NCBI GenBank assembly: GCA_963807925.1
Contig: CAWEDP010000001.1
Span: forward strand, 633,628 to 697,627
DNA from: CAWEDP01 sp963807925
GTDB taxonomy: Bacteria; Acidobacteriota; Vicinamibacteria; Vicinamibacterales; CAVVIG01
Direction: 5' to 3'
Length of the DNA: 64,000 bases
Each line of letters opens with the position of its first letter. The stretch's first letter is position 1. Below the pieces are notes generated by a model. It was not told the DNA's origin. It was given only the letters and a program-made list of their open reading frames with translations, and searched no databases. Of the stretch, positions 29,301 to 37,268 are shown in pieces. The position numbers were made by a program, and so were the translations under genes.

Positions 29301-29451
29301 GCCGGAGCACTTCGGGATTGTCAGCATGCGTGAGCGGGCGAAAACGATCGGGGCCGCCTTCAACCTGGAGACGGGCGTCGGCCGGGGCACGGCGATTGAG
29401 GTAATTGTCGCGAGCCACCACGATGCCCCTCGAGCGGTGGCGGCGATATGA
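26359..29451 (+). CDS. Hybrid-less sensor histidine kinase with two-propeller (Reg_prop) sensor and Y_Y_Y domain
   Basis: 1030 residues, GTG start. A signal/anchor (VALALVAILIGAPSLAS) leads into many ~40-residue beta-propeller repeats with cores such as GRLWLGTQAGLYQFDG and RVWVGSEAGLYSF. A Y_Y_Y domain follows (RRVQFEYGALNLAS, RYRFRLEGLDSDWVNAG), then one transmembrane helix (FASCGMLIVLGASLAW). The cytoplasmic HisKA_3 box has the phospho-His in SREIHDTLLQG, and the HATPase has REAVTNAVRHAKA and LDDGCGF. Large periplasmic propellers of this class usually sense oligosaccharides or other nutrients; the ligand here is unknown. The stop overlaps the response regulator start. Confidence 0.92.
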   Translation: MAINSHSASKRPFNRGVRVALALVAILIGAPSLASSSDAQGILAEYTRTSWGLGEGAPDGSVYALAQDHDGRLWLGTQAGLYQFDGERFLSWAALGFDAALGEAVQALYVSRDDSLWVGFGDKGGIYRITGHTVRRFPPTDGAPSLAVYAIAEDIGGRVWVGSEAGLYSFQDERWQRWRAESGLPDASVWGAHVDAVGELFVTTARGIFRYSEHSGRFASVAPLGDSGTRPIERAAPEFASPRGNGLPWTPRLPSDEVVRSIVTDQSRRLYVSDWHFGFRMIGDRRPLSSRDRGRGLQVLVDHQGSLWVATLGQGVWRSRQGKPGAPVTERITSHDGLASDGAFALLEDRDGSIWVGGTPNGLTRLTPNRFRPLLHDDVVTALAVMPTGGVWVGTSDALWQVSAPDAHPTIERRLMTSVSIRALHVDIHGTLWVATQRNLLRMAPGQPPALVRGSEVLQQVDTMTSDPRRGLFVSDRDRGLLHWDGSGSFQNVALPASLRGSRITTSFADSRARIWVAFASGSVAMLGQDGYIKTFDAHDGFDAGIYRTIHEDQQGVLWFGGTNGITRFEHDAGATVRDSHRLPMRHVKAIADDRFGFLWIAVDYGILRIDRAELNKAAPNASVWPGYVLYDKSDGLAGLPRLVSDAMSIRTHGGSLWFVTDEGITIVDPTLYQHDVSPSVRIDRALADDREIALVPNAQMPAGTRRVQFEYGALNLASARKTRYRFRLEGLDSDWVNAGGRRQATYMNLAPGTYRFQVAATSSLGAWKDLGSSWDFSVKPHFYQTTWFFASCGMLIVLGASLAWRVRLRIERNRFSVLLKERARVSREIHDTLLQGLVGLTLQCDTLARDVEAAAPEVSDRLLAVRRQGQRYIKDSRQAIWNLRFASADRETLVGALRRVADVTAGAEVAFDVLLKGSPRELASDTEQELVRIAREAVTNAVRHAKARRINVEVEYSPTQLVLRVLDDGCGFVDGEIVGAPEHFGIVSMRERAKTIGAAFNLETGVGRGTAIEVIVASHHDAPRAVAAI

Positions 29452-30083
29452 GACGGCCGGACACGAACGTGCTCTGCGTCGACGATCATCCCATCGTGGC
29501 CGAAGGTATCGCGTCAATCATTAACCGGCAGCCGGACATGGCGGTGTCCGGCATCGCGGCGTCGATTGCGGAGGCGTTGACGTTATTCAAGCGCGACCGG
29601 CCGGATATCACCCTGATGGATTTGGAGCTGCGCGAGGGCGAAAACGGGATCGAGGCCATTCGTCTCATTCGACATGAGGCGCCGGACGCGCGAATCATCG
29701 TGCTCACCGTCCATCAGGGAGACGAGGATATCTTTCAGGCGTTGAGCGCCGGGGCGGCGGCGTACCTGCTGAAAGAGGAGGTGCCGGACGAGCTGGTGCG
29801 AATCATCCGCGACGTGCGGCACGGACGGTCGCCAGCGATGCGTCCCACGTTGGTGCAGCGGCTGAAGAAGTGCGCGTCCGGCCAGCACTTAACGCCGCGT
29901 GAGGTGCAGGTCTTGTCATTGGTATCGCACGGCTTGCGAAGCAAGGAGATTGCCGCAGTGCTCGGCATCAGTGAGGAAACGGCGCGTGTGCACGTGAAGA
30001 ACATCTTGATGAAGCTCAAGGTGAACGACAGGAGCGGCGCTGTGGCTGAAGGCGCTCGACGCGGAATCATTCGGATCGGCTGA
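29448..30083 (+). CDS. Response regulator, NarL/FixJ (LuxR-HTH) type
   Basis: 211 residues. The receiver domain has acidic pair DDHP, phospho-acceptor Asp in ITLMDLEL, Thr in VLTVHQG and Lys in YLLKEEV. The output domain is LuxR-type: LTPREVQVLSLVSHGLRSKE then LGISEETARVHVKNILMKL. ATGA overlap with the kinase makes a cognate pair. Likely targets are the surrounding SnoaL/Oar/MetE cluster, but no operator was identified. Confidence 0.95.
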   Translation: MRRPDTNVLCVDDHPIVAEGIASIINRQPDMAVSGIAASIAEALTLFKRDRPDITLMDLELREGENGIEAIRLIRHEAPDARIIVLTVHQGDEDIFQALSAGAAAYLLKEEVPDELVRIIRDVRHGRSPAMRPTLVQRLKKCASGQHLTPREVQVLSLVSHGLRSKEIAAVLGISEETARVHVKNILMKLKVNDRSGAVAEGARRGIIRIG

Positions 30084-30313
30084 TCGTGCATCGCGCCCCG
30101 TGTACCCATCGATCGTCGGCGAGACAAGGGACCATGTGATGCGCGACTGCGCAACGTCCGGCCAGACGGTCATCGGCGCACACGTCGCACCGATCATGAC
30201 GACGTGTCACGCAGGCTGCGGCGCCGACGAGAAGAGACGGATGCCGGCCGCAGATTCGGGCACTCCCAGTTGCTCGTGAGTTCGGCGTCTGTTCGTCAAC
30301 GCGCGGAGAGAGG

Positions 30314-30873
30314 ATGGGTCGCATGCGGATGTCATTGATTGCGGCGTTCACGCTTGGAGCAGCGATCGCCAGCGGAGTGAGTCTGGCGGTGGTTCATGGC
30401 CAGCAGCGGAGAGTCACGCTCACTCCGCAGGATTACATGGACATTCAGCAACTCGTGGCGAAGTACCCGGTACGCGCTGGACGGCGGGCTCGACAACGGC
30501 AAGGCATACGCCGATCTGTTTACGGACGACGGCGAGTTCCACCAGCAACCGACGCCGGCGTATCCAACTGGGAGAGTATGGTCGGGACGAAAGGAGCTGC
30601 TCACCATCGCGGCGAAGCAGGTCGAGACGCCCAACGCCCTGGGCCATTTCATCATGAATCACATGATTGAGCCCACGGCCGGCGGGGCGACCGGTAAAGA
30701 GGTACTTGTTCACCATCTCGCCGCTCGTCGATGAGAAGACGGGACGGCGAACCTTCACAGTGGTCCCGTATCATTACGAAGACGTGTACCGGAAGACCCC
30801 GGCCGGATGGCGATTCAAATCCCGCAGGGTGATTGACAGGGCTGAGCCCGTCAATCAGCGCCCCAATCGTTGA
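30314..30873 (+). pseudogene. SnoaL-like exported protein, two +1 frameshifts
   Basis: Three frames join into one SnoaL-like protein. A signal and LTPQDYMDIQQLVAKYP are followed in the next frame by YALDGGLDNGKAYADLF and ETPNALGHFIMNHMIEP. The third frame gives YLFTISPLVDEK and HYEDVYRKTPAGWRFKSR. Both shifts are one extra G, at GGTAC 30469-30473 and GGTAC 30701-30705; removing each G restores a full protein matching its paralogues at 22181 and 22860. Either a recent pseudogene or a consensus artefact. Confidence 0.8.
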
Positions 30874-30926
30874 CGGTGGGTGAGCGGGAGCCATTCGCCG
30901 GACGCGTCGGACCTCCGTGAGACCGC

Positions 30927-31956
30927 TCACGACCCGATCGTGTGGAATGCGGTCTTCAAGCCGGGTGACACGGCGATGCCGACCGACCCGTCAGGATTTC
31001 TATACGCAATGACGCCGGTCATGCCTGGCATCGAGTCGATCAGCGACAGCCCGCGGCGCGGACCAAGGATGAACGCGGCCTTGGACATCGCGTCGGCGAG
31101 CGTGCCGTCGCGGGAGAGGATCGTCACGCTCAGCGCGGCGACCGACGGCTCGAGCGTCCGCGGATCCAGGATGTGGCCGTAGGTTCGGCTGTTCGCGGTC
31201 AGAAAGTTCGCGTAGTCGGCCGATGTCGACACCGATGTCTCGTCCGTGTCGACGACGCCCAGCATGCGATCGGGCGCGTCGGGGTCCTTGATGCCGATCG
31301 TCCACCGCTTCTTTCCTGGCGGCAGACCGACGAAGTACCTGATTGCCGCCCGCGTCGACGAAACCGCCGAGCCCGCGGCGCCGAAGCGCCCCGGCCGCGA
31401 GTTCCACGGCGAATCCCTTGGCGATGCCGCCGAGATCGATTTCCATCCCGCTCGCTGCGAATGCGACGGTGCGCGCATGGTGGTCGATCAGCAGTTTCCG
31501 GTAGTCGACCAGCGGCCGAACGCCGCTCAACTCGGCCGATGTTGGGAGGTGGGGGCGCTTGTCGTGAAATCCCCACAGCCGGACGAGCGGCCCGACCGTC
31601 ATGTCGAACGCGCCGTCGCTGGCGCGGCTCACGACCTGACCAGCCTCGAGAACGGCCAGCATCGGCTCGCTGACGTGCACCGCTTCGCGCGCCGCGGTCG
31701 TGTTGATCGCGGTCAGCTCGCTGTCGCTGCGGTAGTTGCTCATCAAGCGATCGACTTCGGCGACTGCGGCAAGGGCCTCGTCGATCGCGTCAGCGCGCGC
31801 CTGCGGAGTGTCGCCGTACGCTTCGACGGCGACCGATGTGCCCATCAGGTATCGGTACGCACGGGAGGTGTCCGAGCCTTGCGCGCCGGAAACGGCGATC
31901 GATCCGGCGACGGCGAGAGCGGTCGCGGCCATCAGCCCGGGTCTTCGGCGGCTCAT
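30927..31956 (-). pseudogene. apbE: FAD:protein FMN transferase (ApbE family), one frameshift
   Basis: From ATG 31956 a signal-like start (AATALAVAGSIAVSGAQ) leads to YRYLMGTSVAVEAYGD, ASDGAFDMTVGPLVRLWGF and the flavin site IDLGGIAKGFAVE. The frame breaks after FVDAGGNQ and resumes one frame over with YFVGLPPGKKRWTIGI, RTYGHILDPRTLEP and DAMSKAAFILG. The break is one extra G at GGTAC (31335-31339 on the plus strand). ApbE attaches FMN covalently to Thr of exported flavoproteins. It is the last gene of the DUF4266-DUF3570-ApbE unit. Confidence 0.87.
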
Positions 31957-33035
31957 GGCGTGCGGAACGGCACACGAAGGCCGGCCGTAACAATCGCCGC
32001 ATCGAAGCCGTTGTTCGCGCGATACCGATCATATTGAAGCGTGAGACCGGTGCCCGACGGGAGGAACCAGAGTCCGGCGGCCGGCGTGAAGGCGATCCGG
32101 CCGGTGTAGGTTCCCGACGTGAACGGCTCGAGGCGGAAATCGGCGGTATAGAACTGCGGCACGGCGCCCACGTACTCCGGCTCGTAGAAATAGGCTCCGG
32201 TTTGATCGTACCGACGATATGTAAAGCCGGCGAGCCAGACTGGCGTGAACCGATGCGACAGCCCCGCCGTCACCGCGTTCGATGCGATTTGCCAGTCGTC
32301 GAAATAATGGCGGTAGTCGACTTCGAGAAACGTCTCCGCCGGCAATGCCTGTCTCAACCGGGCGGACAACGTCTGACGCCGCCGCGCGTCGGGAACGTGG
32401 CCGACCAGCATGATGCCATTGACGTTCGCGCGGAGGAACGGATTGTCCTGGAATCCTGAAATCGCGGCGAATTCGTATCCGAATTGGGCGATCGTCGTCT
32501 TGCTGATCGTCTCCGTCACCGACGCGAACCCGTCGCTCGAACATTGGTTCTCGACCGTCTGAACGGGATGGAGCGTCGGTTGGTTTACCGAGAACGTGAA
32601 CCCGCCGGCAACCGTCGTATTGCCAGACGCGAAATCGCGCGCGATCGAGGTCAGGCCGGTCGAGGATCGATAGAAATTCTCCTGGCTGTAGGTGCCGCCG
32701 AGCGTGAACTTGAGCCCGTCGAATTTCTGCGTCACCGACAAGCCGGCGTACTGACGCCTGCTGGTCACTCCTTCGCGATGGCACCGCGCGCACGAATCCG
32801 ATGCCGCAGAGATCGCGTCGACGCCGAACGTGACGCGCAGCGTCGATCGATCGCTGAACTCCTTCGCGAGATCGACCGTCGGACTGAGGACGGTGACGCT
32901 GCGGGTGTCTTGAAACGCGTGGAACTGGATGTCGACGCCGTTCTGCTGTTCGTTCTGCGCCCAGCCGACCGCGACCAGCCCGATGAGGGCGGCGCCGGAC
33001 ACGAGCGCGACCGCTGCGCGGCTACTTGCAGCCAC
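31953..33035 (-). CDS. DUF3570-family outer-membrane-like protein
   Basis: 360 residues from a GTG at 33035 that gives a clean signal peptide (AVALVSGAALIGLVAVGWAQ). An ATG at 33194 would force an Arg-rich nonsense extension. The body is rich in alternating beta strands (YAGLSVTQKFDGLKFTLGGT, LAGFTYRRYDQTGAYFYEP) and ends in FRTP, consistent with a beta-barrel. A CARCH-like stretch (SCARCHREG) is present. DUF3570 proteins are typically encoded between DUF4266 and ApbE genes, as here. The role is unknown, perhaps outer-membrane partner of a flavin-modified redox system. ATGA overlap with apbE. Confidence 0.8.
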   Translation of the reverse strand: MAASSRAAVALVSGAALIGLVAVGWAQNEQQNGVDIQFHAFQDTRSVTVLSPTVDLAKEFSDRSTLRVTFGVDAISAASDSCARCHREGVTSRRQYAGLSVTQKFDGLKFTLGGTYSQENFYRSSTGLTSIARDFASGNTTVAGGFTFSVNQPTLHPVQTVENQCSSDGFASVTETISKTTIAQFGYEFAAISGFQDNPFLRANVNGIMLVGHVPDARRRQTLSARLRQALPAETFLEVDYRHYFDDWQIASNAVTAGLSHRFTPVWLAGFTYRRYDQTGAYFYEPEYVGAVPQFYTADFRLEPFTSGTYTGRIAFTPAAGLWFLPSGTGLTLQYDRYRANNGFDAAIVTAGLRVPFRTP

Positions 33036-33255
33036 AACCGCCGGCCTGGACGCCGAGCCCGCCCGCCGACGCCTCGCGTGCCTCCTGCCAGTGCGCCATG
33101 TAGGCGAGTTGCGCCGCGTCCGTGTCGAACACCTTCTCGGGATCGGCGAGCCGGCCGCGCTGCCACGGCTGCACGGTGGCGCATGCGCCCGCACTCACTC
33201 CAGCAGCCGCGATGCCGACGAGGATCGCCCAGCGGCGAAGTGTCTGACAGATCAT
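33022..33255 (-). CDS. DUF4266 small lipoprotein
   Basis: 77 residues: signal WAILVGIAAAGVSAGAC gives lipobox SAGAC with Cys about residue 25. The mature part CATVQPWQRGRLADPEKVF then HWQEAREASAGG ends in GGCGCK, the DUF4266 pattern. It overlaps DUF3570 by 14 bases and the TlpA fragment stop (TGATG-type junction). It is too small to be enzymatic; probably a component of the same envelope complex. Confidence 0.85.
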   Translation of the reverse strand: MICQTLRRWAILVGIAAAGVSAGACATVQPWQRGRLADPEKVFDTDAAQLAYMAHWQEAREASAGGLGVQAGGCGCK

Positions 33256-33452
33256 CGACGTTCTCCGAGAAGACGGTCGATCTCGGTGCGATATTGATCG
33301 ACGGTCTTGTCCGTGTACCCGATGTGCGTGAAGCGAATGACGCCGGCGCGATCGACGACCACCGACGTCGGCATCCCGCGGACCGCGAACGCCGCTGGAG
33401 CCTGCCCTTTGGGATCGAACAGCACGGGCATCGTGTGCGGCAGATTCCTTAA
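33252..33452 (-). pseudogene. TlpA/thioredoxin-like protein, C-terminal fragment
   Basis: The frame reads LPHTMPVLFDPKGQAPAAFA, VRGMPTSVVVDRAGVIRF and ends TVDQYRTEIDRLLGERR. The cis-Pro GMPTSVVVDR loop is diagnostic of TlpA/ResA thioredoxins. The N-terminal half with the CXXC site is missing upstream, where similarity ends at about 33452. Its stop overlaps the DUF4266 start, so it was the first gene of this operon before being cut. The break lies ~215 bases from the CRISPR array. Confidence 0.7.
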
Positions 33453-33666
33453 GTGAACGGATGGCTGCGGATTCCTTCCAGCAGTTCGAGGAGGAGGAGG
33501 AGGAGCACCTTCTCCAGCGGTTCGATCTGGAAGCCGCTGGCCGCCGCCTCGCGCGCCAGCTCGGCCGCCGGAACCTCATGCCACTTCCCCCCACGTACGG
33601 CCGTGGACATCGTCGGGGACGATGAGGTTCCAGGCCAGCAAGAACCAGCTCGTGGAATTGGCCGCC
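33453..33666. other. Unassigned stretch between TlpA fragment and CRISPR array
   Basis: On the minus strand short pieces such as LIVPDDVHGRTWGEVA and EPLEKVLLLLLLELLEG can be read in different frames, but I recognise no family. It may be an eroded gene or the trailer end of the array. No promoter-like AT-rich stretch is seen. Confidence 0.4.
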
Positions 33667-36600
33667 GCTTCAATGGGGCCGCGCTGATAAGAGCGCGGAG
33701 TTGTCGCCCGTTGACGCCCGACGAGCAACGCTGGATCCAGCTTCAATGGGGCCGCGCTGATAAGAGCGCGGAGTTGTGGTGAGCGATGGGCGGACTCAAT
33801 GCCGGAGAATTGCTTCAATGGGGCCGCGCTGATAAGAGCGCGGAGTTTCGTCGATTTTCTCGCGCAGTCCCTCGCGTTTCAGTGGCTTCAATGGGGCCGC
33901 GCTGATAAGAGCGCGGAGTTATCATCTCCCGCGTCGATCGTGTAGTTGATGCCGAAGCTTCAATGGGGCCGCGCTGATAAGAGCGCGGAGTTACGCGGCG
34001 AACGCTCGGTCGGGCTCTTCCACAAGAAGCTTCAATGGGGCCGCGCTGATAAGAGCGCGGAGTTGCAACCGACTCGCTGGCGGCAACCGACTCGCTGGCG
34101 GGCTTCAATGGGGCCGCGCTGATAAGAGCGCGGAGTTATATGTGAACACCCTCCAAATGAATCCCGTCGCGCAGCTTCAATGGGGCCGCGCTGATAAGAG
34201 CGCGGAGTTTCGTCCACGCCGATGGACGTGATCCCGCCTCGCGTGCTTCAATGGGGCCGCGCTGATAAGAGCGCGGAGTTTATGTGCGCCTCCGCACCCG
34301 CGACCACCCGGCGGCGCTTCAATGGGGCCGCGCTGATAAAAGCGCGGAGTTACGCCCAGACTGATCTGTATAAGTTGTAATCGGAGTTGCTTCAATGGGG
34401 CCGCGCTGATAAGAGCGCGGAGTTGCAACCGACTCGCTGGCGGCAACCGACTCGCTGGCGGGCTTCAATGGGGCCGCGCTGATAAGAGCGCGGAGTTGCT
34501 CAAGCGGGGACGTTTGCGCGCGATATTTCCGCACGCTTCAATGGGGCCGCGCTGATAAGAGCGCGGAGTTTATCTCCGTTACCAACGTGACCGGTTTGGG
34601 TTGGTCCGCTTCAATGGGGCCGCGCTGATAAGAGCGCGGAGTTGTGCGCTTCGTGCTGGAGCCGTGGGGCGTTGTCGTGCTTCAATGGGGCCGCGCTGAT
34701 AAGAGCGCGGAGTTTTCCCGCGTGTCCGGCAGCGGCTGGTGGCTGCCAAACGGCTTCAATGGGGCCGCGCTGATAAGAGCGCGGAGTTTCCACAGATGAT
34801 TGGTACGTAGCCTGGGACACGATGCTTCAATGGGGCCGCGCTGATAAGAGCGCGGAGTTCGCAACACAGTCCACAACCTGCCGGAGCCGCTCGCGCTTCA
34901 ATGGGGCCGCGCTGATAAGAGCGCGGAGTTTTTGTTGGAGCTCCAGGGTGCGTCATTGATGGGCCGCTTCAATGGGGCCGCGCTGATAAGAGCGCGGAGT
35001 TCCTCGAGGCGCTGCGTCTTCTGCACGAGGAGGGGACGCTTCAATGGGGCCGCGCTGATAAGAGCGCGGAGTTGCCAACACGACCACGTGGGCGGCGACG
35101 GTCATCGGGCTTCAATGGGGCCGCGCTGATAAGAGCGCGGAGTTACCGCGACCGACGGGTTCTTCTACGGGACGCAGGGGCTTCAATGGGGCCGCGCTGA
35201 TAAGAGCGCGGAGTTCGGGTATAACGGGTTACGGTTGGGCGCGGGAGGGTTGCTTCAATGGGGCCGCGCTGATAAGAGCGCGGAGTTTCTGACTCTCTTT
35301 GGAGCCGGCACCACGACACGCGCGCTTCAATGGGGCCGCGCTGATAAGAGCGCGGAGTTTTGCGCGACAGAGACCAGGCCCGCCCCTGCCGCCACGCTTC
35401 AATGGGGCCGCGCTGATAAGAGCGCGGAGTTAGGCGCTCGGCGTGCCGCAGGCGCTCGGCGTGCCGGCTTCAATGGGGCCGCGCTGATAAGAGCGCGGAG
35501 TTGTGCGCTTCGTGCTGGAGCCGTGGGGCGTTGTCGTGCTTCAATGGGGCCGCGCTGATAAGAGCGCGGAGTTCGCACGTCCCGACCGGGCTGTCAGGCT
35601 CGTACCACGCTTCAATGGGGCCGCGCTGATAAGAGCGCGGAGTTCTGACGAGCGACTACTTCCCGTCACTGCGCGACGGGCTTCAATGGGGCCGCGCTGA
35701 TAAGAGCGCGGAGTTCTCATCGCCGTGCCGACGTCCGTCGAGGACGTGCCGCTTCAATGGGGCCGCGCTGATAAGAGCGCGGAGTTGTGAGGCACCCCCG
35801 GACCCGTCAGATTCCCTGACGGCTTCAATGGGGCCGCGCTGATAAGAGCGCGGAGTTTAACCCGGTCTACGGATCGGCGTACGCGGTGTTGACGCTTCAA
35901 TGGGGCCGCGCTGATAAGAGCGCGGAGTTGCGATCGGAGCCATCGGACGTGTGACCAACGTTGAGTTGCTTCAATGGGGCCGCGCTGATAAGAGCGCGGA
36001 GTTCGCAGCGTCTTGGCCAGGGCGCGGAGCAGATCGGGGCTTCAATGGGGCCGCGCTGATAAGAGCGCGGAGTTGCCAAGCTCTCGGGGATCGACTGCGC
36101 GGTCATCGACGCTTCAATGGGGCCGCGCTGATAAGAGCGCGGAGTTGTCCGTCGCCACGCCATAGCGGACGAAGTGCATCGCGCTTCAATGGGGCCGCGC
36201 TGATAAGAGCGCGGAGTTGCGGAGGCGAGCGATTCGAAGAACGAAGAGGCTTTGCTTCAATGGGGCCGCGCTGATAAGAGCGCGGAGTTCCGATGCTGCG
36301 CGCACTTGAACCAAGCGGACAGTGTGCTTCAATGGGGCCGCGCTGATAAGAGCGCGGAGTTCGCAACGCGGGCTCGCCCCCGGCCAGCTCGGGATGGCTT
36401 CAATGGGGCCGCGCTGATAAGAGCGCGGAGTTGCCCTGGCCAGTGCCTCCTGGGTCTGCCCTGAGCGTGCTTCAATGGGGCCGCGCTGATAAGAGCGCGG
36501 AGTTTCGTAGATCAGGATGCAGTCGCGAAGGAACGAGCGCCCAAGCTTCAATGGGGCCGCGCTGATAAGAGCGCGGAGTTAGCGCCGTCGGGCGGTGGAT

Positions 36601-37085
36601 CCGACCGTGGTGGACGCTTCAATGGGGCCGCGCTGATAAGAGCGCGGAGTTCAGATCGGAGGGATGCCAGCCTCCACCAGCCGCGCCCGGCTTCAATGGG
36701 GCCGCGCTGATAAGAGCGCGGAGTTAGCCGCCCCCGCGCACAGCCATTTGCCAACACCTGGCTTCAATGGGGCCGCGCTGATAAGAGCGCGGAGTTCCGG
36801 GTCGACGAGCTTGAAACGGGCATGTGACGCCAGGCTTCAATGGGGCCGCGCTGATAAGAGCGCGGAGTTATGCGCATCACAACGGCGACACCAAGCGTGG
36901 AACAGCTTCAATGGGGCCGCGCTGATAAGAGCGCGGAGTTGACGTCCGTATCTACAGCCGGGCGCTTGGACCGGTAGCTTCAATGGGGCCGCGCTGATAA
37001 GAGCGCGGAGTTATCATCCGAACGCGCGAGCCGTGGAGCGCGCGATGGAGCTTCAATGGGGCCGCGCTGATAAGAGCGCGGAGTT
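33667..37085 (-). CRISPR. CRISPR array, 48 repeats of 36 bp, 47 spacers
   Basis: I count 48 copies of a 36-base repeat starting every ~72 bases, first at 33667-33702 and last at 37050-37085; spacers are 35-37 bases. On the plus strand each begins GCTTCAATGGGG and ends AGCGCGGAGTT. Read on the minus strand it contains the hairpin CCGCGCT-CTTATC-AGCGCGG and ends in ATTGAAGC, the usual 3' handle. I therefore infer minus-strand transcription with the leader at the right, next to cas1. All repeats I read are identical except number 10 (34316-34351), which has GATAAAAGC for GATAAGAGC. Two spacers occur twice (see findings). Confidence 0.98.
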
Positions 37086-37268
37086 GGCTTGGGCGAAAAG
37101 CCCTCTGCCATCAATAGGTTCTCGGCGCTGATGCGAGCGCGTCGGCGCGACCACGACCGCCGCGGGCCCGCGCCGTGGCCGGTAGGATCCAAATGGAGCG
37201 AATTTCTCAATAAATCCTCCTTCCGAGCGGTGTCCGCCGCAAACGTCGCACCCCGCCGCTCGCACCGG
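37086..37268 (-). promoter_or_regulatory. Presumed CRISPR leader between array and cas4-cas1
   Basis: These 183 bases lie between the end of cas4-cas1 and the first (newest) repeat in the inferred direction of transcription. They include an AT-richer patch (37195-37220 on the plus strand) and a TATTGAT-like -10 close to the array. Assigned by position and repeat orientation; no integration-factor site was identified. Confidence 0.55.

Noticed and set aside
33815..36551. Many short frames repeating a sequence like LRALISAAPLK or FNGAALIRARS
   Set aside because: These are translations of the CRISPR repeat, not proteins.
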